The notes: generated by a model from the letters alone, not told the origin. A DNA stretch of 64,000 nt from Labia minor (GCA_963082975.1 OY720344.1:62648546-62712545); one strand, 5' to 3'. Numbered from the stretch's first letter, positions 44,801 to 57,472 are shown. Numbers and translations: made by a program.

Positions 44801-47045
44801 CTGATAAGTTGTAATTCAGCCTCGTTTGAAGGAGCTGATGTCATTACAATCGTGCCGTTTGAAAATCTGTTGACTATTTTTACATTGATGGTTGACGGTG
44901 AATTGACACCGCCGATTTCCGTGTCTCATTTACCTCAGTCATCCTCCATCAAACACACCCACTCCACTGAATTAAATTGAATATAAACAATAAAACTTCT
45001 AAATACGTTTATTGGAATAACTGGAAATTAACTTTCTAACGATGTTTGTTGACAATCTTGAATGTTTGCGAATGTTGTCATGAACCGCCTGCTATATTGA
45101 TTTGCTTATATTTCTAATCAACTCGTCGTCTCGAGGACTTAATAATAAATTTAGAATAAGTACTATTATTTATATCCTGCCATATATTAAGTATAATATT
45201 ATATATTACTATATTCTAATAACAGAGACATTAAAAAAGCAACTTCTTAATATCTAAAACACTTATTCAATCAAAATAAACATTTTAATTAAAATTTTAA
45301 AATTTATCTAATATGAAGGAGGAATCTGGTAATATCAAGAAGAAATTTATTAAATTTATAAAACATCGTTCTGAAACATGCATACAATTCCTCTTTTTAG
45401 TTAAGAGGATTTTTTAAAAATTAAAATTAAAACATCGAAATATAGAAGCCTCCTTCAGGATTTCAAAGACATGAATTTAAAAAATTTTACATGAGGAATT
45501 GTTAGTGAAAAATTTGCCATTGTATACCACATCTGATGACTGAAGAACAGAAAGCAGTTTAGGGTAAATTGGTGTCAAAAACATCAGGCCGCTTCAATGA
45601 TGAAGAATTTTGGATTTACTTTATTTATTTAATTGGTTTTCCAATCTTTAGAAAATCTTCTTACTTTGAAGTAGACAATAGAAAATAGGATAGCTAGAGC
45701 AATAAATCTACGTATTCACAACTAAGAACAAAATTTTAAATATTATTTCGTTGGCTATAGTTCCACTATAGTATCTCTATCCTTAGGCTTCTTTTACCAC
45801 ATTTCATTAATTTTCTTTAATTAATCCACTCTGACCTTTCTTATTTTCTATATTCAATTTTTAGGAAAATAATAATTACTTATAAATTTTATATAATTTA
45901 TTCAGAATTTACATGAAAGTGAAATGCAGATTGGAATTATTAATTTGTTTATTTTTATTTGTTTGCAGCACTCGTGGATACCATTCAGTTGGTGCAATCC
46001 TTGAGATCATTTCTGCCTCCGCCACATATTGCTGTCAGCAGCTGGAAAACAGAAGATAAACATAGGTCCGTGTGAGTGTCTTTTTGCATTTTTAAATTTT
46101 CTTAACTTACAATCTAATTTATAAACACTTGTTTTTAGAATGTAATTACATTTTACACTACTGATCAAGCCAATTTGAGACTATACATTTACGGTAAATT
46201 ATATGAACCTTCTTTTTTTTGTTTTCATTAAAAAAATTATGACATAAGGTTTCTATCTTAATTATTTTATTATATATTTTAATTTAAATGGATAAATAAC
46301 CATAAAAACATTTAAAAATATATTTTTATAAAAATTTTTTTTCAAATAAGTTAATCAATAAAAATAAATAAAATAAAATTATAAAGCAGGAGAGGAAAGA
46401 ACAAGAATATTAGAATATAAATTATAAACATAATTTTAAAATATAAATAACAAATGTCTTTATAACTTTTTGATTCTCAGAAAATGATTATCACAAGGGG
46501 TAAGTATTTTTCCTTTTCTTTTTACTTTTTTGAAGAAGAAATTTAATACTCTGGTTTAATTAATTCCAATAATGGTCAATATTTTTAAACCAGAAAATCT
46601 CCTGCTGTGTATTTATAAATATTATTCCCAATAATTAATTATATCATTTAAAATTTAAATCTAAGATTTTATTTTCATTTTATTCGTTGTATACTTATGT
46701 TTTGTTTGGAAATGTTAAAAACCTTTTTAAAAAATATTTATATACATACTGGGCAGAAGTTTTCAGGAAAGTTTGTTGGTGTATGTGTGTATTTTTTAAA
46801 TATAATTTGTGTGTAATAATTTTATTATTAATATTCAATTAATTTTAATTTAGTTTTTGTTTTTTTGTTTTTTTTTAATTGATTAGTATGTATCATACAA
46901 TAAATAAATACAAATATCATTATTAATGAATTTATATATTTTTATCAGAGGCCTTTGCGGTTTACAACGGAATGAAGCTGCTGCTGCTGCTGCAGCTGCT
47001 GCAGTTGCTCTTTGTGATGCTGCTACTGGTCGGAAACTCGACTAA
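41886..47045 (+). CDS. Unrecognised 493-aa protein with polyalanine tracts
   Basis: Six coding exons join in frame at GT-AG borders: 41886-42103, 43182-43344, 43474-43705, 43777-44445, 45969-46071 and 46949-47045. Residues 1-175 are dense, well-ordered sequence with no repeats (YVTEKIYMLLQLYLQNKGW, GLHLGLEGTIRAVMESYTIG, then CPNPACRYYK at about 153-162, a possible zinc-binding pair of cysteines). Next come two Ala tracts (11 and 6 residues, 179-204) and a Gly/Ser/Asn-rich linker that holds a further Ala run. A second ordered block follows, EKIVRAFAEIMKNMARMKTC to QLVQSLRSFLPPPHI (about 393-450), and a final Ala run before the end GRKLD. This pattern of two conserved blocks joined by homopolymer linkers is common in insect nuclear regulators, so a transcription-related role is possible. 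I could not name the family. The ATG at 41886 is the first after the 41851 acceptor. Confidence 0.8.
44594..44925 (-). pseudogene. Antisense coding-like segment with a frame break, inside an intron
   Basis: This lies in the 44446-45968 intron of the polyalanine gene, on the opposite strand. One frame (44925-44770) reads like protein: GGVNSPSTINVKIVNRFSNG, then APSNEAELQLIRYPP. A second frame (44815-44594) continues it: NNNNQVINNNPRLETTPTM, AQHSLGQVPTLVRVQLTRV, then LLEAQINRLVNATDLLERSL and LVQFEPR before a TAA. The two overlap by about 45 bases, as expected from a single small indel. The composition is much richer in G/C than the intron around it, and an AATAAA for this strand lies about 50 bases past the stop. 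It may be a decayed gene, a retrocopy, or a live nested gene broken by an assembly error. The protein is not recognised. Confidence 0.4.
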
Positions 47046-47740
47046 ATTTGTTGCACTAAAAAAAAAGGAAGACCGGGATCGTTCCAAGCTGTGATAGGCC
47101 TTCAAATGCGGCCCAGACTCTACAGGGAAGAGTCTCAAAATGGATTCTCTGCGAACTCGGTCTCTGCCTCCAACATCGCGCGGCTTAAGCGGTTTTTTTT
47201 ATATATATAAATTATAAAAAAATCATACTTGAACGTTCTCTTTTTCTCTCTATATCACTTTCTCTGTCTTTGCATTGCTAAGACTATTATTTCCTATAAT
47301 TTACAATTATATTCAATTTAATATGATATATCTCTATTTTTAAAAGTGACGATATAAAAATAATATTTGTCATTTGGATAAAAATTCTATAAAAAATCTT
47401 TTTCAAATTTATTTAAAATCAATATAAAATATGGCCTTACAATCATTGAATCCCGTTTAATCATGTATAGATTTTCTAAAAATTAGTAAAATTTAAATTC
47501 ATTTAAATACAAATAAATATATATATTTATTATAATTTTATTTAAAATTGATGACAAATGTGAACATTAAGGAAAATTCCTTTTCCTATCATTTGTCTGT
47601 TCCTTATGTTGCTTGGTTTTATTTTTAAAAAGTAATTATACATTAAACAACAAAATTAATTAAAGAATTGTAAATTGGATGATTAAATTAAAATTATTTT
47701 TTTCTAATGTTTAAAAATGTTTAAATTACTTATTATCTAT
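47046..47740. other. 3'UTR of the polyalanine gene and A/T-rich DNA
   Basis: The first 140 bases after the stop keep a mixed composition (GGCCTTCAAATGCGGCCCAG, CATCGCGCGGCTTAAGCGG), as for a 3'UTR, and then become A/T-rich. No other gene is seen. Confidence 0.45.
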
Positions 47741-47895
47741 CGTATTTGACGGCATATAAGACGCACCCTTATTTAGAAGGCCACACATAAGGAAAAAAAG
47801 TTTCAATAGCCCTTCACGTATAAGACCCAAGTAACTTTTTTGAGACCAAATTTAGGAAAAAATGTGCGTATACCATATATGCCGTCAAATACCGT
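47741..47895. mobile_element. Short MITE with long imperfect terminal inverted repeats
   Basis: The left end CGTATTTGACGGCATATAAG followed by ACGCAC and the right end GTGCGTATACC followed by ATATATGCCGTCAAATAC are reverse complements apart from one short gap, about 25 bases each, around a 97-base centre. No clear target duplication. The ATAAGACGCACCC-type terminus is seen in non-autonomous DNA transposons of many animals; the superfamily is not certain. Confidence 0.65.
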
Positions 47896-50800
47896 ATTTA
47901 TTTTGAATTCTTCTATAAACAATTTAAAAAAATAATTTATTTTACACAAACAATTATTTAAGATAATCTAAATAAAATAAATATTTTCCTAGATGATATG
48001 TATAATTTTTTTTATTTAGATGGGAATAATGGTCTTAGCACAGAGCAACAATTTCTATCAAATTTCTCCTTTTTACTCAAATAATCTAAATGTTGTCCGA
48101 ATTAAAGCGTTAAGCGCAAAAAATCATTATATAAAAATAAGAGAAAAAAATATTTATTAAAAATAATATTTAATAGTGGAAGTAAAAATGACCGATTTTA
48201 GTATCAAACCTTCGCTCATTTTATCTTTCATAAAATTACAACCCCCCTTCCCCCTCTATTACATACACCCTCTTTATTTTTCACCCACACACCTTTTGAA
48301 TGTTAAATGTATGATGCGAAATGTGACAGAAAGTAATGATATAAATATATTATATATAATAAATAAAAGTTACAAGGCAACGTAAAAATAATTTATAAAC
48401 TGAATAAATTATTTTTCTTTTATTAATTAAATTTTTATAATTGATATTAAAAAAAATTTAAATTGATTTATATTTATTAAAAAAAATTATTAAGAATAAT
48501 CGTTAACTAAACATGCTAACTTTAAAATATTTAATAAAAGTATTAAAATAATTAGTGATAATCAGGATTACCTTTTGGATTTAAACCAAAGATATGGTAT
48601 TTTCGGATCAGGATCTCAATTTTTTTTCCTTTTTAAGTAAAAATTCAGATCCTAATATTTGAATTTAAATGCAAATCGTGACCATCCCTGAATATAATTA
48701 AAAATTGTATTTTTTTTAATCTAGTCTTAAATAAAAAATTTCGTTTTCTTTTTATTAAATATAATCTACTGTGATTTTAATGCCATATTAAAAAAATACT
48801 CTTTAAGAAAATCTGTGATTGTTTTGTAATTTAAATTATAAAAAAAATATTAATTTTTATTTAATAAAATATCTTAATATAGTAATTTAAAAATAAGAGT
48901 GAATATTTAAAATATTCATTTATTTTAGTTTAATTTTCCAAAATTACTTTATTGGAAAAAACTATTTTTATTTATTTTAAAAAAATTATATTAATATTTT
49001 AAAAGAAAATTATACATATTTTTCTTAAATATATTAAATATATTTATTCATATTTGTTATTTTTTCAAAAAAAAAAATATTAAGTTTTTAGATATTTATG
49101 AGATTTTTCATTTGATAGATTAAAATTTTTTTTCTTATCAAAGAAAGTATTTATTTATATATATATATTTCTTTTTCAGTCATTAAATTTTTATTAGGAA
49201 TAAATTTTTCTTAAGATCTTAGAAGAAATTTAAATATTAACTTAAAAAGAATATAAGGTATAATTTAATTTATATATTATTCATATATTAGAAATTAAAT
49301 ATTATATTTAAATTTTAATGGTAAATGAAGTCTTAATTTGGTCTAGACTACAATTTTTAAATTTCAATATATAACCTAATAACCATAAAACTCGCTTAAT
49401 TCATATTAAGAAATACCTTATATATATATATTATTTAGTTATTTTAATCGAAATTAAAACTAAATAAATTATTATTATTAGTATTATTTGTTTTTATTTT
49501 TATATATTACCTTTTTTGATATTATCTTTTACTTTTATGTCTCATTGACAAAAAAACAACTCTTTAAGAGATTAAAAGAAAAATTATTTCTTAATGCGAC
49601 AGTCTAATTTATTAGATAATGTATTTAGCAAATTTTGTGTTGCCTTGTATCATTTGAATATATATATATATACCCGTATGTATAAATAAATAAATGTAAA
49701 TATGAATGTATGAATAACGTAAGAATGTTTATTATAGAAGAACAAAAAACTGTTTGCAAGACTGGAATTCCTTAATTCTTCCATTTATTCATTAATATAA
49801 ATCAATAACTTAATATTTCTGTCAGTTGTATTTGGTCAATAAGCAATTTTGAATAACCCTCTATCCCTCCAAAATAATCATCATTTCCTTATATATGAAT
49901 ATAAATGTCTATTTAAAATACAAAAATAAAAAAATGGTAATAGTTATAATGATAAAAATTATTCAATGTTCGTTCATTCTTCAGCTAATTATGTCCAAAA
50001 CTAAAAAGAATTTATTAAGTTAAACAACATGTTTTTATATAATTATCAATTATTATCATTTAAAAATTTTATTAATTTTTTTCTTATGAAAATAAGATTT
50101 TAATTTATATTATTATTATCTTATTATTATATATTTTATGATATAAATATTTTTTTTTATATAATATATTATTAATGATACATATTACTAAAGCTTCATA
50201 AATGGATAGATATTTATCAAAAGCTCATTAAATTCATTCGAAGTAATTTTTTCAATCATTTCAGCCAATCAACAAATAGAATTTAACGAATATATTATAG
50301 TTTGTTACTCCTAAGAGAGTAGAATCTCATTCCCTCCACAGGGAAAATATTTTATATATATATTTTTATGAAATAATTTTCTTTCACTATATATATTCTA
50401 TACTTTTTTAGCCCTTACGTAGATGCTTTTGTAATATCCGTCCTGAATTTAAATGGGCTTTTGTATATCTAAATATCTAAAATATGTAGCTTTATAACTC
50501 GAATTATTAATTTACATATAATTTTTTACTACATTGATAGTTTAATAAATTTAGACATAAAAATTATTTAATTTCATTCAATATAAAAGATGTATGTGTG
50601 TTTCATTCATAATGCTCAAATTCTTATTGAATAAGCTGTTTTTTCTAATAACTAAAAAATAACTCATTGTGCCAGATTAAATTTTCCAAAATAAGAATAT
50701 GGCTTACCTAGTGAGTATTTATTTTATTATTCAATACATTTTTCATTTATATACAATTGTAATTATATTATGATAATCAATGATTCATAAAAAAATATTG

Positions 50801-53007
50801 TTTTTTGTATTTGGATCAATTTAAAGTTTATTTATTATTTTTTAATTTTTAATGGAAATTAATAATCATTTTTTTATTAAAATTTGCTCATAAATATATA
50901 TAAAATAACTTGAGACATTTCTTGTAGTTAAATTTTATGCATATATTTATGAAGAACACCTCTATTAATATAAATATATTTTTATGAATCATTTGATTAT
51001 GCATCATTTGAAAAACAAATTTGGACAAGCGTTTATGTTATTAATAAAAAAAATTAAAATATTATGTACTATATTATATTTTTTTCCGAATTATGAAAAT
51101 TACTCAAAACAAAATTAAAAAAATATACGAATAAAATAGCTTATATATTTTTTCATGAAAAAAAAACTTTTTTGGTTTTAATTAAATCTATTAATATATA
51201 TTATTATCATCATTGTATTTTGGTGTTATATATATATAATAAATTAATAATAAAAAACAACGTCAAATTTCCTTATTAATGAAAAAAGTGTAATGGATGT
51301 TGTAATTCGTGTGCCACATTATTTTGTATTTTATATGCAATTATATTATATTATGAATATAATACTTATTAGATCCTTGAACACTTAGCAGTGGTCAAAA
51401 ATGTGTATGATGTTTATATTCAAAGAAAGAAAAGCCTTTTCTTAATGAAATTAAAAATATTTGATTTATTTAATGATTATATAAATTTAATCATTTTTAT
51501 ATTCTTTCAAATCATTTGATAAGACAAAATTTATCCTTTATTAGCATAAACTATTTTTTACTTTTATTTGAAATCATATACTTTTTATTTGAAATTTTAT
51601 TATTAAAAAGTTATAATATTTTTTTAAATATTCCAAAAAAATGTGAAATAATACCTCTTTATAATAAAATAATAATTACATAAATAAATAATTAAGAAAA
51701 GGTTCTTTTTCATTTCATTATAATAGCAATTAATAGATGTGAAAGAAGCTCCGATGTTAAAAGAAATAAATTGTCCATTTATTTTCGTATGGGAATAACG
51801 GCTCCTTACAGAAATCGATTCATCCCATTTGAAAATAAGCTTAAATATGTTTAAATATTTAAATGTTGTTTTAATTTTCAAAAATGGACTCGGAGGAAAT
51901 ATTTTGGGAGTTCTCTTAAAAGAGATTAAGAATATTTAGTTACAACTGGGAATGTTAATTAAGCTTAATTTACCTATTCAAGATTTATCATATCATCTGT
52001 TTAAAACGAGAATCATTAATGATATATTTGATGACAAAACTAAGAACAAATGAGTTCCTGGAATCGATTCCTGGAAAGAAAGCGGTTTGCCCATCTCTAA
52101 CTTTTATCTAATTTATAGACAGTACTCTAATATATATAATATTTTTTTATGTTAATGTTACCACATGCCTCCTTAAAAAGGCATCAACACATTTTTAATT
52201 TATAAACTTGTTATTTTACAGAATATAAATTTCATAATCTATTTTTTCAATAAATGTAAAAATTTATAATAATAATAATAATAATATTATATATAAATAT
52301 AAATTAATTTTTATATGAACAAATATAATAATAAGTTCTAGAAATAAATGATGATCCTTTTTTAAAATAAATCAGCTTGGAAGTTTTCGTTTTTTTTAAG
52401 CAATTCTACACCAAACAGCAAATATGTATGAATTTATTTTGTTTTTAAGACCATAATAAGAGAGCTAAGCTTTTATCAAAACATAGAATTATTTATAATA
52501 CATTTTCGATTAAAATATAAATTTATAAAAAATAAATATTTTTCTATATCATCAAAACAAAAAAAATTCAAAAGAAACAAACATACAAGATTCTTTTAGC
52601 TCTCATAATTTTGGTCCAAGGAATTTTTATGTGTTCAAGGATTTGATTTAAATATAATTTATTATATAGAATTGCTGAGCCAAGCACAGCTCTTCTAATA
52701 TATACCTATAAATAATATAAATATTTATAAATAATAAATTTCAAATTTAATTTATCTTTTATACAACGAATTTTCCAAACGTGGCTCACGCGCTGGATCT
52801 CTTTATGTATTTTTTAAAACTATTAAATCATATATTGATATTATTCTTAAGATTAAGAGAAGAAGGAAGACAAATGAAAGGAAAAAATAATAGACTTAAA
52901 ACAATAGCTTGCTTGTTTTTACGTATATAAAAAAAACTGTGTAATTACGCAAAAAACAATAAATTAAATGCTGTTTGGACAAATGTTTTTTTTTTTTATT
53001 ATTTTAT
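47896..53007. other. A/T-rich intergenic DNA, about 5 kb
   Basis: No gene, RNA or bounded repeat is supported. Frames at 48176-48385 and 51624-51881 have the amino-acid bias of random A/T DNA. A short patch at 52676-52705 and 52780-52805 (GAGCCAAGCACAGCTC; GTGGCTCACGCGCTGG) may be a transposon scrap. Confidence 0.5.
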
Positions 53008-55329
53008 TTATTTATTCACATACCTTGGATTAGTAATATTTTTTCGTTCTAGTATGAAAATGGCATCATCTAGCCAATAGAAAGCTTGATTAAGATCCCC
53101 TTCGCATAAATATGGTACACGTGTCCAAGCTTTTACCATCCAACCGTTTGGTTCAAACACCCTCTGAAATCATATTAGAAAAAAGAGTAAATAAATATAA
53201 AATTATATTATTATAAATTATCAATTAAAAATAAAAATTTTATAGAAAAGAATTTAATTTATTTAAAATTCTAAGTTCATTTGATTTATATTAAATAAAT
53301 AAACTCTATTGGCAATTATCCACATAAATCATTTTTATAATATAAAAATTATAATTATAATATATATTATATTATATGGCGCGACCAATGTAATATGTCA
53401 TGGAACTAATTTACTGATTTAAACATCCTGGAAGATTTTATTGTAGTGGTGAATGTTTTAATCATATATGTAGAATATAGGAATATATTAATAATGATAA
53501 TAATATTCATATTAATATGTATATTTTTTCTAAAACCTAAACATTGTTTTGATCTAGATAATAATTAACATTGTTTTTCTTTTAAATGAGACATATACAC
53601 CTCCCCGTATAAATGACAACCAATAACAAAATAATAGATATCAAACATAATTTATTTTAGTATTAATAATTAAATTTACAATTGAAGTATTATTATCTAA
53701 AATAAAAAAAATCGAAAAATTAAAGCAACATTACTATAATTATTAAGAGAATTTTTATTAAAAGACCACATTATTTGTATAAAATTATTTATTAAATTAA
53801 AATAATTGTACAACGTTTCAACTGCTTATTCTGCAGTCGTTTTCAAGTAACCGTACGCTCACTGCCTATATAAGAGGTGACGTGTCCCAACATGCATCAG
53901 TCCGCTTGAATCGGAGCAAGCGTACGGTTACTTGAAAACGACTGCAGAATAAGCAGTTGAAACGTTGTACAATTATTTTAATTTAATAAATAATTTTATA
54001 CAAATAATGTGGTCTTTTAATAAAAATTCTCTTAATAATTATCAAAATAACCACAAAAGCTTTAATAAATACAACATTACTATCTATCTATCTCTGTGGC
54101 TCCACGGAACTCGAAAGTTCTTGGCCGCAGCAACCACACCCCTCCAAGTATTCTGAGCCACAACCTTCTAGTCCCTATCCTCTCCCATCTCTCTCACGTC
54201 CTTTCCCACATTATCCACACACCGTGTCTTTGGACGTTTCCCACTCGGTCTCCCTACCAATATATTTTTCACCATTCTATCTTCTCCCATTTTAGCCACG
54301 TGTCCTGCCCACCGCAGCCTTCTCGATTTTATAATTCAACATTACTACTTATTCAATTTTAAAGGATGAACTTTAATTTGCTGTTGGTTAGGAATAAATG
54401 TAAATTATTTGATAATACTTATCTAAATCACACAGCGTTTCTCAACCTTTCAATATAAGCTGTCCAGTTTTCACTCATAATTTTAATCGCGCCCCCACTT
54501 ACAATAAAATGTTATTGATAAGAATAATAATATATTTTAGATTTTGTTTTTAAATTATTTTTAACTAGCAAAACAAGAGATTTTCTATGTGTATGTTTCT
54601 ACATTCCTTTCAGTCAGTTAATCAATTTTTTTAAATAAGGAGGGCGTAGCTCACAGGTTGAGAATTCATAATCTAAATAGATATATTATAGTATTATAAA
54701 TCCGTTTTTATGTTCCTATATATATTTATATGTAAAGACAAAAACCAAATATTATAAGTAGTTTTGCCTAAAATTATAGACACAATAGAAATCTAATTAA
54801 AAAATGTCTATAGATTAACAAAACAATTATTAGAACCGTTTGCCTTGGAGGGAAGTTGTAGTTAATCCAGACGATTACTTTTTTATTAATTGGAAAAAAA
54901 AAATACTCTTATAAGAATATATAAATAAATAAAAAAATAATGAAATAGAAAGGTAGATATATCAGGTGATTAAACAAATGAATTAAATTAAAAAATTGAA
55001 ATCTTTTGAAGAGAAAAAAAAAAAAAAGAAAACTCACATGAATAACCGAGTGTACTTGTTGTTCAAATGTTTCACCCTCAATATCGAGCCATTCTTTTGG
55101 ATTATGTTTATCTTCAACAGAGCTCTCCTCGACAAATGGTGAATAAGGTAAGACAAGGGCAACTAAAAGAAGACCACCTGGTGATTGTAATGCCTCTCGG
55201 GCTTTATTCAAAAGTGTTATTGGTTTTGCACAACGATCCAGAACATTTAATATTGAAATCAATTGATAACCTATCCGACCATCATCCTCCTCTGGAAGAA
55301 ATCGCCACCATTCATCAACATCAAGAACT
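53008..55329 (-). CDS. METTL9: METTL9-family histidine methyltransferase, last two exons
   Basis: Exon 55329-55038 follows a TTTACAG acceptor and ends at GTGAGT; exon 53163-53008 follows TTTCAG and ends in TAA. Both are in frame. The 148 residues match the C-terminal half of METTL9 (DREV): GYQLISILNVLDRCAKPITL, GGLLLVALVLPYSPFVE, WLDIEGETFEQQV, WTRVPYLCEGD and WLDDAIFIL. METTL9 transfers a methyl group from SAM to the N1 of histidine in HxH motifs; it sits in the secretory and mitochondrial compartments of animal cells. The SAM-binding GxGxG part and the N-terminal signal are in exons further right and were not found up to 64000. The final exon was read through a possible donor at 53023 to a TAA 5 codons later, because the family ends near there and AATAAA overlaps the stop region. 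The intron between the two exons holds three mobile elements. Confidence 0.88.
53736..54042. mobile_element. Foldback element with perfect 124-bp arms
   Basis: Bases 53736-53859 are an exact reverse complement of 53919-54042, around a 59-base loop (53860-53918) that contains CCTATATAAGAGG. Each arm carries CGACTGC-AGAATAA-GCAGTTG followed by AAAC. This is the stem-loop II plus GAAAC layout of hammerhead ribozymes found in Penelope-like elements and related retroelements. The CUGAUGA box expected just before it is CTTGAAAA (53931-53938), so an active ribozyme is not expected. It sits in the METTL9-like intron. Confidence 0.8.
54081..54336 (-). mobile_element. 3' end of a truncated LINE, sister copy of the 13.6-kb element
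   Basis: Read on the minus strand, this matches 14345-14758: TCGAGAAGGCTGCGGTGGGC, then GGACACGTGGCTA, then GGGAGACCGAGTGGGAAACG, a 3'UTR ending in GATAGATAGATA. Target duplications CAACATTAC at 54072-54080 and 54337-54345 fix both ends. It lacks the MITE segment found in the other copy and so shows the original arrangement. Confidence 0.88.
54429..54670. mobile_element. hAT-type MITE (about 242 bp) with 8-bp target duplication
   Basis: Left CAGCGTTTCTCAACCTTTC and right CACAGGTTGAGAATTC are imperfect inverted ends of a kind common in hAT elements. The 8-bp ATCTAAAT occurs at 54421-54428 and 54671-54678. The outermost bases are diverged, so the copy is old. Confidence 0.7.
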
Positions 55330-56330
55330 CTGTAAACATATAAAAAAAATTTTTATTAATAAATATAAATAATAAATTTTTTACAAAAATAATATATTAT
55401 ACAATAAAATAATATAATATGTTCTATTAATTACACTAAAATCTAGCTACTGTGTGATTAATAATTTTTTTTATTTTTTAAATATTCACAAATATAATAA
55501 TATTATTATTAATATTAATTAATAATTAATTTTATAATAATAAATAAATAAATTTTAAGATTCAATCTAATTTGTCATAATACTCTTCCTTCTTCATTCA
55601 TCTTTTTGATAATCTAACAGCGTAACTCGTTGAAGAAGAAGAAGAGAAAGAGTATTTCCAACTTTTCCTAAACGATAAAAACTGTTTTAAGAGCGTCTTG
55701 CAATCCAATCAAGATCATAGAAATGTTGAAGTGTTTGAAAAAAGTGGAGAGAGAGAGAGGATCGAGGGGTGTTAAAGGAGGGAGGCGTGTATATAGTAGT
55801 TGGGCAATTTACACGATCACCCACCCACTCATCCACCTAACTCCAACCCATCCATCTATCCATTCCAGTATACTTTATGGATGTCATCGTCTACAACGAC
55901 CCTCTTTATGACCTTCTAGCTTCTGAACAGCTGCACAACAAACAACTTATCAAGAAATGGACATACGGAATAAGGATTTACTTTGAATTCATATTTTCAA
56001 ACACAATATTAAAGTTACTTAAAACCTAAATATATGTCATCTCATATATTAGGAATTTGTATTTTACCGGTTTTAGTCTTTTCCTTGTTATGTTTAATTA
56101 TATTCAATATATTCTATATACAGAGCCGGATCCAACAAGGGCCCGATTGGACATTGTTTTACGGGGCCCTCTATGTATTAAATATTTAAATAAAATTATA
56201 AATATATGTATATATATCAAATATCATGGATCATAAATTCATAACATAAAATAAGAAAATTAAATACATTAAGATAGATTTTTACAATTTTACAATTAAA
56301 GTCAATATTTATTTAAATATATTTTAATGT
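55330..56330. other. Intronic DNA of the METTL9-like gene (inferred), with low-complexity tracts
   Basis: No exon is supported. Tracts such as GAAGAAGAAGAGAAAGAG (55635) and GGAGAGAGAGAGAGGATCG (55745), and CCACCCACTCATCCACC (55820), make the 62-aa frame at 55723 low complexity. At 56124-56160 the sequence CAGAGCCGGATCCAACAAGG resembles one hAT terminus; no matching end was found. Confidence 0.4.
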
Positions 56331-57472
56331 TTTTACCGACCGACGATAGTAAGGGAGGTATTGTTTAATATAATATAAATTTAATTATTATATATTAATT
56401 TTTTTATATATTGAATACCAAATTATTTAAAATATATATAATTATAAATTAAAAAAAAAAAAATTAAAATATGTTATTATTTTCAAAATATTTTTTTTTT
56501 ATTTTGGTTTGTGAATTAAAATTATTCTTTTAATATCAAAAACAAATTGAAAATAAGTTGACCTGTGGCCAGGTAAGAACCTACCGACGGTTTGAAATAA
56601 ATTAATTTCCGGCTACAGAAACAATTTCAAATAATTTAAATGTAACTATTAATGAAATAAAATACAGATATGGATATAACATAAATATTTTTACCGACCG
56701 ACGATAGTAAGGGAGGTATTGTTTTCACACCAAATTTCACATGTGGAGATTTTTACATATCTCCACGAATCATGCATTTTCTTAACAGAAAAAAGTATTT
56801 TTAGCATGATGTCTTCCATATATATTATAAATAAAATAAAATTAAAAATATTAATGTTATATCCATATCTGTTTTTTATTACATTAATAGATATATTAAA
56901 ATTATTTGAAATTGTTTCTGTAGCTGGAAATTAATTTACTTCAAACCGTCGGTCGGTTCGGACCTGGCCACAGGTCAACTTATTTATTTTATTTTATTTA
57001 TAATATATAAGGAGGAGCTGGCTGTGACGTCATGTATGACTGGATGACGTCATATAATTTTAAATTAAGAAAAAACTAATAAAGATGATTTTTCTCGAGG
57101 ATAAAACCAATACAAAGTGCATGATTCGTGGTGATATGTAAAAAATTTTCTCATGTGAAATTTGGTGTGAAAATAACCCTTCCTTTCCTATCACCGATCT
57201 CTAATACTACCACTTCCGGTTTCCGGATTTGCACCAAAAGTTGATCAATTCATCCCACTGATGCATTATAAGTAAATATACCATATTTCATCAAAATCCG
57301 TTCAGCCGTTCAGGCTGTACACATCTTTACGGACGGACGGACGGACAGACATCATGCTAAAAATACTTTTTTCTGTTAAGAAAATGCATGATTCGTGGAG
57401 ATATGTAAAAATCTCCACATGTGAAATTTGGTGTGAAAACAATACCTCCCTTACTATCGTCGGTCGGTAAAA
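56331..57472. repeat. Composite inverted-repeat element, family with a copy at 63.3-64.0 kb
   Basis: Bases 56689-56814 are an exact reverse complement of 57347-57472 (126 bp, from TTTTACCGACCGACGATAG to CATGATGTCT). A second, diverged inverted pair lies inside and beside it: 56548-56688 against about 56840-56985, both holding CCTGTGGCCAGG and GACGGTTTGAA. A partial third copy of the ACCGACCGACGATAG end lies at 56331-56368. The unique centre has two TGACGTCA palindromes (57025, 57045) and a (GACG)n run at 57330. No coding frame. Probably a non-autonomous foldback or nested DNA element. Confidence 0.75.

Noticed and set aside
55723-55911. 62-aa frame MLKCLKKVERERGS
   Set aside because: It arises from GAGAGA and CCATCCA low-complexity tracts and has no recognisable motif.
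56124-56180. hAT-like end CAGAGCCGGATCC
   Set aside because: No matching inverted end or duplication could be found downstream.
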